Source: BOG-908 sp964250925 (GTDB lineage: Bacteria > Pseudomonadota > Alphaproteobacteria > Acetobacterales > Acetobacteraceae). From it: 42,109 nt of DNA. Positions 15,418-22,949 of the stretch are shown in pieces. Under the pieces are notes generated by a model. The model worked only from the letters and a program-made list of their open reading frames with translations. It searched no databases and had not been told where the DNA came from. How positions within the stretch are numbered: position 1 is the stretch's first letter; each line of letters opens with the position of its first letter. The stretch spans positions 1 to 42,109 of the forward strand of contig CAXUHU010000019.1 of assembly GCA_964250925.1 (NCBI GenBank), written 5' to 3'. The translations under genes were made by a program, and so were the position numbers.

Positions 15418-17064
15418 ATGAGTGGCGCCAGGTTAAGCCGCGCGGCGGCGTCGCTGCGCGCCGGGCGACCGGGTGACGCGGTCCGCGACCTGCGCGCTGC
15501 AGCCGACTGCGATCCGTTCAACGCGCTTTTGCAGCACGACCTCGGCCTTGCCTGTCTCGAAGCGGGCCTGATCGCAGAGGCGGTCGAAGCGCTGCGTCGG
15601 GCGGTCGCCTGCAACTCGCGCTACGCCGACGCCTGGTTGCGACTGGGCATCGCGCTGGAGAAGGCGAACGACCTTCCAGGCGCGGTTATCGCCTACGACC
15701 GGGCGACCGAAATGCGACCCACGCTGACGGAAGCGTGGTTCCGGGCAGGTGCGGCCGTCTATACCCTGGGCCATCGCGCCGAGGCGATCGGCTGCTTCCG
15801 GCGAGCTGCCTCCTCGGGTTCCAAGACCGGCTTCGGGCGGCTGGGCCGCGCGCGCGCCTTGCTGGCCGAACAGAAGGACGCGGAGGCGGAGCGTGCGCTG
15901 CGGCAATTGCTGGCGCTGGATCGCGGCAACGCGATGGCGCTGGACTTGCTGGGCAACATGCTGGCCGAATCCGGTCGCTTTGAGGAAGCGCGCGCCTGCT
16001 TCGAGCGCGCGGTGGCGGCGGCGCCGTTGATGGCTGGCAGCTACTACGACCTCGCCCGCTGCCGCCGCGTCACGCGGGCGGATGGCGACCTGCCCGACCG
16101 AATGGACGCGGCACTCGCCTTGCCGGGTTTGCAAGACGAGCAGCGGCTACGCGTCCACCTTGCGCGCGGCAAGGCGGCCGCCGACCTTGGCGACCCGGCG
16201 CTGGCCATGCATCACTTCGACACGGCCGACGGCATACGACGCCGCATCGCTTCCTTCGACGCGGCGGCTTTCGACGCCGGGGTGGATCGGCTGGTCGCCA
16301 CGTTTACGGCCGATGCGTTGGCGTCCGCCCATGGCGCCACCGGCGACCCTACCCCGCTGGTGATCGTCGGCATGCCGCGCTCGGGCACCACGTTGGTCGA
16401 GCAGATCCTCTCCAGCCACCCCGACGTGTTCGGCGGCGGAGAGCTGAACTTTTGGAACGAGCGGGGGTCGGCATGGCTCGGCGGCGGCGGGTGGCTCACC
16501 GGGACGCCGTTCCTCGCCGGGGCGGCGGCCGATTACCTCGGGGTACTGCGCAGTATCGGGCCGCAAGCAGCGCGGGTCACGGACAAGATGCCGTTCAACT
16601 TTCTATGGGCCGGGCTGATCCACGCGGCGTTGCCCCGCGCCACCATCGTGCACTGCCGGCGGCCGGCGATCGACATTGCACTGTCCATACACCAAACGCA
16701 TTTCAGCCCGCACTTGGCCCTGCCCACGGGCGGCGCCGACCTGGTCGCCTACCTGCGAGCCTATGCGCGGCTGATGGACCATTGGCGCCGCGTGCTGCCG
16801 CCAAACCGCTTCGTCGAGATCGACTACGATGCGCTGACGCAGGCGCCGGAGCCCGCCATCCGGCGCGTCGTCGCCGCATGCGGCCTGAGATGGGACGATC
16901 GCTGCCTGCATCCCGAACGCAACCCGCGGGTATTGAAGACGGCGAGCCGCTGGCAGGCGCGCCAGCCGATTAACCGCCACTCGGTCGGGCGCTGGCGCCG
17001 CTACCAACCCTGGCTGGGTGCCTTGCAAGAATTGCTGGACGAGGATGCATATCTAACGAACTGA
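15418..17064 (+). CDS. TPR-repeat sulfotransferase
   Basis: A 548-residue protein. The first 240 residues are tetratricopeptide repeats (LQHDLGLACLEAGLIAEAVE; AWLRLGIALEKANDLPGAVI; ALDLLGNMLAESGRFEEARA). The C-terminal half is a PAPS-dependent sulfotransferase. The 5'-phosphosulfate loop is GMPRSGTTLVEQILSSHP from G318, and the 3'-phosphate site is IVHCRRPAIDIALSIH. Such fusions transfer sulfate to peptides, sugars or lipids and are common in Alphaproteobacteria; the acceptor is unknown. No PAPS-making genes are in the window. The gene follows the stress cassette on the same strand but 390 bases away, so it may be separately controlled. Confidence 0.9.
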   Translation: MSGARLSRAAASLRAGRPGDAVRDLRAAADCDPFNALLQHDLGLACLEAGLIAEAVEALRRAVACNSRYADAWLRLGIALEKANDLPGAVIAYDRATEMRPTLTEAWFRAGAAVYTLGHRAEAIGCFRRAASSGSKTGFGRLGRARALLAEQKDAEAERALRQLLALDRGNAMALDLLGNMLAESGRFEEARACFERAVAAAPLMAGSYYDLARCRRVTRADGDLPDRMDAALALPGLQDEQRLRVHLARGKAAADLGDPALAMHHFDTADGIRRRIASFDAAAFDAGVDRLVATFTADALASAHGATGDPTPLVIVGMPRSGTTLVEQILSSHPDVFGGGELNFWNERGSAWLGGGGWLTGTPFLAGAAADYLGVLRSIGPQAARVTDKMPFNFLWAGLIHAALPRATIVHCRRPAIDIALSIHQTHFSPHLALPTGGADLVAYLRAYARLMDHWRRVLPPNRFVEIDYDALTQAPEPAIRRVVAACGLRWDDRCLHPERNPRVLKTASRWQARQPINRHSVGRWRRYQPWLGALQELLDEDAYLTN

Positions 17065-17070
17065 TCTAGT

Positions 17071-17086
17071 CTGACAAGGAGCTGAC
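17071..17086 (+). promoter_or_regulatory. Direct repeat, 11-bp period, upstream of secreted phosphatase
   Basis: CTGACAAGGAGCTGACGA contains CTGAC twice, 11 bases apart. OmpR/PhoB-type regulators typically bind direct repeats with this spacing. A closely matching copy (CTGACAGAAAGCTGACTA, minus strand) lies between the tonB-like and receptor genes at 22898-22913; 14 of 18 positions agree. It lies about 140 bases before the phosphatase ATG. Downstream, CGGTA also occurs three times (17122, 17149, 17161). Confidence 0.4.
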
Positions 17087-17224
17087 GAGAATTTGGTGTT
17101 GGCGTTCTCTAGATAGCTAAGCGGTAATACAGTGTTAGTTTAACAAAACGGTAACCGCGCCGGTACTGATTTTACACGCGGTTGCTCTCACCATACTGTC
17201 TGATTTCTAACGGAGACGAGCACC

Positions 17225-19993
17225 ATGTCGCGTCAGCACCGCTTACGCCCCCTTGCCGGGCTGCTGCTCGCCGGATTGGGCGTTCCTTGCGTGTCCGCGG
17301 CTTCGGAGCTTTTCCCCACCTACACGGTCGGCCTGCAGCCCAACGGGTCTTATGTCGTGTCGAACGGGCAGGTGATCACGCCTGCGGGCACACAGGTGAA
17401 CCTTGGTATCGAGGTGCGCGCGAAGGCGGTGGCGGTTCATCCAGATCCGCGGCTCCACGTCGCTGCCGTACTGACCATGGGAGCTTCAGCGCCGGTAATC
17501 GTGTTCGACACGCTGACGGGCGAGGTGCTGCAGCGCTACCTGCCGTTCCAGGACAGCAGCGGCACGTATGGTGGGATCGCGTACTCGGCTGACGGAAAGT
17601 ATCTGATGTTCAGCCAGGACAACAGCTACGTGACGCTCGCCAACGTCGGCACGGGCGGCCTGCTCAGCGACTACGCGCACATCTCGGTTCCGCCCGACCC
17701 GTCGTTCATCACGTGTTTTCCCAACAGCCCGATCGGCGACTACGGCGAGCCGTGCGGCACGCTCTATACGCCGAGCACCTCCTACCCGGGCAGCGTCGCC
17801 ATCGCCAAGGACGGCCGCACGGCCTATGCGCTGCTGAACCAGAACAACACGCTCGCGGCGTTCGACCTTACCCAACCCAGCCCGGTGATGGGTCCACAGA
17901 TCCGCGTCGGCAACGCACCGAACAGCCTGCTGCTCGACGGCCACCTGGCCTATGTCAGCAACGAGGGCGGCCGCCCCGCGTTGCGCAGTGACTTCCAGGT
18001 GTTGTCTGCCGGCACCCCGATCGTGGCCGACGCCGTCAACGGTTCCGCGGTCACCGGCACTGTTTCCGTCGTCAACACGGACAGCTTCAAGGTTGTGGGC
18101 AGCATACCGGTGGGGCTGCACCCGACCGGCATGGCGCTCTACGGCAAGTCCCTGCTCGTCTCGAACACCTACAGCGACACGCTCTCGGTCATCGACCCGG
18201 CCTCACGCACCGTGACGCGCACGATCAACCTCGGCCCGCCGGTCGCAATTCCCGGGAAGACCGGGCACGCCTACGGGACAGCGCCCACCGCGATCGCGGT
18301 GGACCAGATCACGGGCACCGCCTATGTTGCACTCTACAACGCGAACGCGATTGCGGTCGTCGATCTCACGGGCACGCTCAAGCAGCCGCTCATGGGTCTC
18401 ATTCCGGTCGCTTACGCCCCAGCCTCTGTGGTGCTGGACAAGGCGCATAACCAGATGATCGTCGCCAACGACAAGGGCATCGGCACGCTCGGCTCGTTCG
18501 GTACATACTACAACGTCACCGGCTACAACACGCACCAGGACACAGGCACGGTCAGCATCGTGGCGCTGCCGAGCGCTGCGCACCTCGCTATGCTGACCCA
18601 GCAGGTGCACCACAACAACCATTGGGACCTGAGGGCGAACATCCAGTCTGCCAGCGGCGGGTCCTATACCACGCCGCCGGTCGCGATCCCCGCCCACATC
18701 GGCGACCCGTCCCTGATCAAGCACGTGTTCCTGATTATTCGCGAGAACCGCACCTACGACCAGATCCTAGGCGACGTCCCGGCCGGCAACGGCGACGCGC
18801 AACTCGCCGTCTTTGGCGGCCAGGACACGCCGAACGCGCACACGTGGATACAGCGCTTCCCCTTGCTCGACAACTTCTACGACCCGAGCCGCCAATCGGC
18901 CGACGGGCACCAATGGATCATCGAGTCTCTGGCACCCTACCAGGACGATATCCAAGCGCCGGACTGGGTGCGCAGCTACCCTGGCGGCAACGCCGGCGAC
19001 TCGCTTGCCTACACAAAAAATGGTTTTCTGTTCCAAGAGTCCGTCGCGGCGGGACTGCCGACCAAGATATACGGCGAGTATGTCGAGAATGAGTACTGGC
19101 CAACGCCGCTCGGCCACCCCGACTGGTCGCAGCTCTACGCCGACGCGCTGGCGTTCGAGCGCGGCCAGGAAAGCACGCTCAAATACCAGTATGCACAGGT
19201 GGCGGCATCGTCCGTTCCCATCGTATCCAACCACCTCGTCAAGAACTTCCCACCGTTCGACTTGAACATCCCCGACCAGTGGCGCGTGGATGTCTGGCTA
19301 CAGGATTACCGGCAGGACCTGGCCAACGGCACGGTTCCGGCGCTGAGCGTTCTGTGGATCATGGACGACCACACCGGCGGGCCGCCGACGGTGAACGCCG
19401 AGCAGGCGGATAATGACCTGGCTGTCGGGCGGATGATCGACATCATAAGCCACAGTGCGGTATGGAAGGACTCGGCAATTTTCATCGAGGAGGACGACGC
19501 GCAGAACGGCGTCGATCACGTCGATGGTCACCGCAGCCCCGGCTATGTGGTCAGCCCCTACACGGTGCAATACGGACCGACCGACCACACCAACTACACG
19601 CAGGTCAACATGACCCGCACGATCGAACAGATCCTTGGTCTGGCGCCGCTCAGCCAGTTCGACCTCATCGCCTCGCCAATGACCACCGACTTCACCAACA
19701 CGCCCAACTTTGTCCCTTGGGACCGTGTACCGAACCAGGTTCCGCTTGATCAGGGCGTGATGCAGAGCGGCGCACCGATGGGCGTCATGGAAAAGGCCTG
19801 GAAGGAGACCAAGGCGAAGATGTTTGCCGGCAAGACGACCAAGGCCGACTCGCAGGATCCTGTCACCCTGAACCATCTGGACTGGTATGAGGCGACCGGC
19901 TTCAAGCGGGCCTACCCAGGCGAATCCGCCATACGCCCTCCGTCGGATTTTACCGACCGCTTCGCGCACCCCGTCAACCAGGACGACGACTAG
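17225..19993 (+). CDS. Secreted bifunctional YncE-like beta-propeller / alkaline phosphatase family protein
   Basis: A 922-residue exported protein. The signal peptide is RLRPLAGLLLAGLGVPCVSA with cleavage near residue 25. Residues of about 60-440 form YVTN/YncE-like beta-propeller blades (VAVHPDPRLHVAAVL; TVSVVNTDSFKVVGSIPVGL; TLSVIDPASRTVTRTINLG). From about 495 the chain is an alkaline-phosphatase-superfamily phosphoesterase related to acid phosphatases and phospholipase C: FLIIRENRTYDQILGD (around 503), then FIEEDDAQNGVDHVDGHRSP (metal-binding Asp/His, D757, D758, H765, H769). It likely releases phosphate from organic esters in the periplasm or outside. The two-component genes and TonB/receptor pair that follow suggest a regulated nutrient-capture unit. 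Confidence 0.88.
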   Translation: MSRQHRLRPLAGLLLAGLGVPCVSAASELFPTYTVGLQPNGSYVVSNGQVITPAGTQVNLGIEVRAKAVAVHPDPRLHVAAVLTMGASAPVIVFDTLTGEVLQRYLPFQDSSGTYGGIAYSADGKYLMFSQDNSYVTLANVGTGGLLSDYAHISVPPDPSFITCFPNSPIGDYGEPCGTLYTPSTSYPGSVAIAKDGRTAYALLNQNNTLAAFDLTQPSPVMGPQIRVGNAPNSLLLDGHLAYVSNEGGRPALRSDFQVLSAGTPIVADAVNGSAVTGTVSVVNTDSFKVVGSIPVGLHPTGMALYGKSLLVSNTYSDTLSVIDPASRTVTRTINLGPPVAIPGKTGHAYGTAPTAIAVDQITGTAYVALYNANAIAVVDLTGTLKQPLMGLIPVAYAPASVVLDKAHNQMIVANDKGIGTLGSFGTYYNVTGYNTHQDTGTVSIVALPSAAHLAMLTQQVHHNNHWDLRANIQSASGGSYTTPPVAIPAHIGDPSLIKHVFLIIRENRTYDQILGDVPAGNGDAQLAVFGGQDTPNAHTWIQRFPLLDNFYDPSRQSADGHQWIIESLAPYQDDIQAPDWVRSYPGGNAGDSLAYTKNGFLFQESVAAGLPTKIYGEYVENEYWPTPLGHPDWSQLYADALAFERGQESTLKYQYAQVAASSVPIVSNHLVKNFPPFDLNIPDQWRVDVWLQDYRQDLANGTVPALSVLWIMDDHTGGPPTVNAEQADNDLAVGRMIDIISHSAVWKDSAIFIEEDDAQNGVDHVDGHRSPGYVVSPYTVQYGPTDHTNYTQVNMTRTIEQILGLAPLSQFDLIASPMTTDFTNTPNFVPWDRVPNQVPLDQGVMQSGAPMGVMEKAWKETKAKMFAGKTTKADSQDPVTLNHLDWYEATGFKRAYPGESAIRPPSDFTDRFAHPVNQDDD

Positions 19994-20155
19994 CTCAGCC
20001 GGTCCGATCAGGACATCCCTACCTGGGCTGGTAGTGGGTGTCTTGCTCGATCGTCTTCACGTGGCTTCGCATTGGCCGTTTCACGCCGTCGCGTTCGTGC
20101 TTGACAGACATGCGCTCGCCAGGAGAGCACGGATCGTAGCCTTCGGAAGCACGCC

Positions 20156-20824
20156 TTGAGAATTCTCCTCGTGGAGGACAGCCTTCCCCTACAGGCCCTC
20201 ATCCTTGCGCATCTTCGCGAGCGCGGGTTTGCCGCACATCCTGCGTCGACCGGGACCGAAGCCATCAACGCCGTTGCGATTGCGCATTACGATGCCGTGG
20301 TCCTCGATCTCGGCCTGCCGGATACCGACGGGATGGACGTTTTACAGGCCTTGCGCACAAGCTCGCGCGCCGACCTTCCTGTGTTGATCTTGACGGCCCG
20401 CGACGGAGTGCAGGCCCGTGTCGCCGGTCTCGACGCTGGGGCGGACGACTACATCCTGAAGCCGGTGGACGTGGCCGAGCTCGACGCCCGCATCCGTGCC
20501 GTATTGCGCCGGCCCGGCACCCGCCAGAAACCGGTGCACGTCTATGAGGATCTCATCTTCGATACGGCGACGAGGCTTGCCTGCCATGACGGGCGAGCGC
20601 TCGACCTCACGCCCCGCGAAGCCAGCCTGTTCGAGGAGTTGGTCCGCACGGGTAACCGCGCCGTGGTCCGTGACGTGCTGGCCGACCGGCTCTACGCTTT
20701 CGACGCTAACGTAACCGCAAACGCCATAGAGGCTACGGTGTCGCGCCTGCGGCGCAAACTTGTGGCCGCCGGCTCGCGCGTGCGGATCGAAACACTGCGC
20801 GGCATCGGGTATCGGCTCTCGTGA
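20156..20824 (+). CDS. OmpR-family response regulator
   Basis: A 222-residue regulator with a receiver domain (MRILLVEDSLPLQALILAHL; phospho-acceptor D51 in AVVLDLGLP; TARD; K in YILKPVD) and an OmpR/PhoB winged helix (LDLTPREASLFEELVRTGNR; ATVSRLRRKL; IETLRGIGYRLS). The start is a TTG at 20156, because the receiver begins exactly there (MRILLVEDS) and GGAAG lies 6 bases upstream; no ATG fits. It is followed by its histidine kinase. It lies between a secreted phosphatase and a TonB/receptor pair, so those are its likely targets; this is inferred from context and the shared direct repeat. Confidence 0.92.
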   Translation: MRILLVEDSLPLQALILAHLRERGFAAHPASTGTEAINAVAIAHYDAVVLDLGLPDTDGMDVLQALRTSSRADLPVLILTARDGVQARVAGLDAGADDYILKPVDVAELDARIRAVLRRPGTRQKPVHVYEDLIFDTATRLACHDGRALDLTPREASLFEELVRTGNRAVVRDVLADRLYAFDANVTANAIEATVSRLRRKLVAAGSRVRIETLRGIGYRLS

Positions 20825-20897
20825 TGCTGTGGGCAACACCGATACTGATGTGCGGGGATCAGCTCGACGCGAGCGCTGGCGCGATAAAGGCAGCCTG

Positions 20898-21977
20898 ATG
20901 GCCGGCCACGGATCGCTGGCCGACCGGTTCGGCAGCCTGCGTTGCCGTCTGGCCGGTGCGATGTTGTTGGTTCTCGTCTGCGCGCTGGCGTTATCGAGCG
21001 TGCTCGACCAGTTGGTCGCGGCCGTGGCGCGCAGCCACGGCATCCTCGGCATCTTGCAACGCGAACCCTACCAGGACGGGCTGGTACTGGCGTCTTTCGG
21101 ACTGGCGGTGGCGGCGCTGATCTGGCTCGTCAGCGCTTGGAGCCTGGCCCCTCTGTCGCGCGCATCGCATGAGGCGGGCCGTATCGGCCCTGCCCACCCC
21201 GGCGCACGGATTTCGGCCGAGTTGCTGCCCACTGAGATGCGGCCCCTTGTCGGCGCGGTGAACGGCGCGCTCGACCGGCTGGAGATGGCCTACGAGGCGG
21301 AGCGGCAATTTACGGCCGATGCGGCCCACGAGCTGCGGACACCGCTTGCTGTCCTAGGCCTGCGCCTGCAGCGCGCCCGCGCGCAGCAGGGCCACGCGGC
21401 GCCGGATTGGCCGGCCATCGACCAGGATGTGCGCCACATGACGCGCCTCGTCGCCCAGCTTCTCGACCTGGCGCGCAAGCAAGCCGTTGGGGCCGGCCCC
21501 GGGCGGGACAGGCATGTGCTGAACCTGGCCCGCGTCGCGCGTGAGGCGGCCGGGGTTGTCCTGCCGATCGCCGAGGCAGCAGGGCGAACGCTGGCCCTGG
21601 ACCTCCCCGAAAGCATGCCGGTTCTCGGCCGTACCGACGATCTCCGCGACATGCTGTGCAACCTGCTGGAGAACGCCGTTGTCCATGGCAGGGGCACGGT
21701 CACGTTGACCGGATACGCGGGCGCGATGCACACCTTGCAGGTTGGCGACGAGGGTGATGGCGTTCCTGAGGCGTTGCGTGCCGTCATGTTCGAACGGTTT
21801 CGCAAGGCGGTAGCGGCGTCGCCAGGTACCGGCCTAGGCCTGTCTATCGTGCGCGAGGTGGCGCGCAGCCACGGCGGACATGCAGCGTTTACACCCGGCT
21901 CCGGCAACGTGATCGAAGTAGGAATACCGTCATCAGACGACGTTGATGCCGGGCAGGCGAGCGCAAGCCGCGCCTGA
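20898..21977 (+). CDS. Sensor histidine kinase (QseC-like layout)
   Basis: A kinase of about 359 residues. Two membrane helices (LAGAMLLVLVCALALSSVL and GLVLASFGLAVAALIWLVSA) enclose only about 35 residues, too few for a large periplasmic sensor, so the signal may be sensed in the membrane or via a partner. The HAMP-like linker is followed by the H-box FTADAAHELRTPLAVL (H144), N-box NLLENAVVHG, and G-box GTGLGLSIVREVA. The ATG at 20898 has AAAGG upstream; a GTG at 20829, five bases after the regulator stop, is an alternative. It pairs with the response regulator just before it. Confidence 0.88.
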   Translation: MAGHGSLADRFGSLRCRLAGAMLLVLVCALALSSVLDQLVAAVARSHGILGILQREPYQDGLVLASFGLAVAALIWLVSAWSLAPLSRASHEAGRIGPAHPGARISAELLPTEMRPLVGAVNGALDRLEMAYEAERQFTADAAHELRTPLAVLGLRLQRARAQQGHAAPDWPAIDQDVRHMTRLVAQLLDLARKQAVGAGPGRDRHVLNLARVAREAAGVVLPIAEAAGRTLALDLPESMPVLGRTDDLRDMLCNLLENAVVHGRGTVTLTGYAGAMHTLQVGDEGDGVPEALRAVMFERFRKAVAASPGTGLGLSIVREVARSHGGHAAFTPGSGNVIEVGIPSSDDVDAGQASASRA

Positions 21978-21992
21978 GGACATGGTCGCCGA

Positions 21993-22778
21993 TCAATCGT
22001 CGGGCCGGAGGCTGAAATCCACCCAGACGACGAGGGTGAGCCGGCGATGCGCCACCGAACCGGGTGCGTGCGGGTAGGCGGCATTGCGCACCGCCGCCAG
22101 GGCTGCGCGGTCCAGCATCGCCGACGCGCTCGCCTCCGCAATCGCAATCGCGGACACCGTGCCGTCTTCGTAATCGAATCTGACCTGCACACGCCCCTGC
22201 TGGTTCATCCGGCGTGCGACCGGCGGGTAGGCGGCGGCGGCCTGTACCGCGCGCTGCACCAGCCCTGTGAAGCCGGCGAGCGCGTCGGCATCAGGCGTGG
22301 TCTGCCGAGCGCCGAGCGGAGCCGTTGCCGTCTTGGCGTCCGGAACGGCCGGCTGGGGCGCCCCGGCTGCCAGCGGGGTGGGGCGGCGTTCCGTAGATGG
22401 CGTGGTTGGGCGTTCCGCCGGGACAGGGCGCCGCGATACCCGTCTCGGCCGGCGCGGGATTGCCGGACCAATGCTGCCCGGCGGCGACAAAACGATCACG
22501 GCCTCCCGCTCGGCCATCTGTGCTGCCGGGATCATGGCGGCCGGCAGAGTGACGACAGCCGAGGCATCCGTTCCGGCCGGTGATTCGAACACCACTGTCG
22601 CCACGGCTGGCGTGTCCGGCACCGGCGGCCGCACCGCCCACACAAATTGACACAGGAGCACGACGACCGCGCCGTGCAGGCAGAACGAGGCGGCACCGCC
22701 CCGCATCGGCCTGTCCACGCCCAACGACGACGGCACACGTGCGATCGACCTGGACTGCACCTCGATGGCCGCGATCAC
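21993..22778 (-). CDS. TonB-like energy transducer
   Basis: A 261-residue protein with one N-terminal membrane helix (CLHGAVVVLLCQFVWAV, about 33-49). A Pro/Arg/Thr-rich periplasmic spacer follows (IPRRPRRVSRRPVPAERPTT). The C-terminal domain is TonB-like: YPPVARRMNQQGRVQVRFDY, then AALAAVRNAAYPHAP. TonB couples the inner-membrane proton force to an outer-membrane receptor, usually with ExbB and ExbD; those genes are absent here. The gene is divergent from the TonB-dependent receptor, suggesting a dedicated pair. Its 3' end converges on the histidine kinase 16 bases away. Confidence 0.85.
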   Translation of the reverse strand: MIAAIEVQSRSIARVPSSLGVDRPMRGGAASFCLHGAVVVLLCQFVWAVRPPVPDTPAVATVVFESPAGTDASAVVTLPAAMIPAAQMAEREAVIVLSPPGSIGPAIPRRPRRVSRRPVPAERPTTPSTERRPTPLAAGAPQPAVPDAKTATAPLGARQTTPDADALAGFTGLVQRAVQAAAAYPPVARRMNQQGRVQVRFDYEDGTVSAIAIAEASASAMLDRAALAAVRNAAYPHAPGSVAHRRLTLVVWVDFSLRPDD

Positions 22779-22897
22779 TTCAACTCCAGCCTATCCTAGA
22801 GCTGTTCGCTCGTGCAGCCCGGAACCTTTCGACGTTATCGCGCCGATCGGCAACAGACAGGGCGATGAAAGCGCGCTGACACGAAAGTATCATCTTA

Positions 22898-22913
22898 GTC
22901 AGCTTTCTGTCAG
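22898..22913 (-). promoter_or_regulatory. Direct repeat, 11-bp period, in tonB/receptor intergenic region
   Basis: On the minus strand this reads CTGACAGAAAGCTGACTA, with CTGAC twice 11 bases apart; on the plus strand it is GTCAG-CTTTCT-GTCAG. It lies 36 bases before the receptor start and 120 bases before the tonB-like start. It closely matches the site at 17071-17086. A third CTGAC (plus strand) is at 22876-22880. The spacing fits an OmpR-type regulator, and the receptor-proximal position fits direct promoter control. Confidence 0.42.
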
Positions 22914-22949
22914 GCTAAACGGCCACTCTCGACTTGGAGAAGCACAGTC

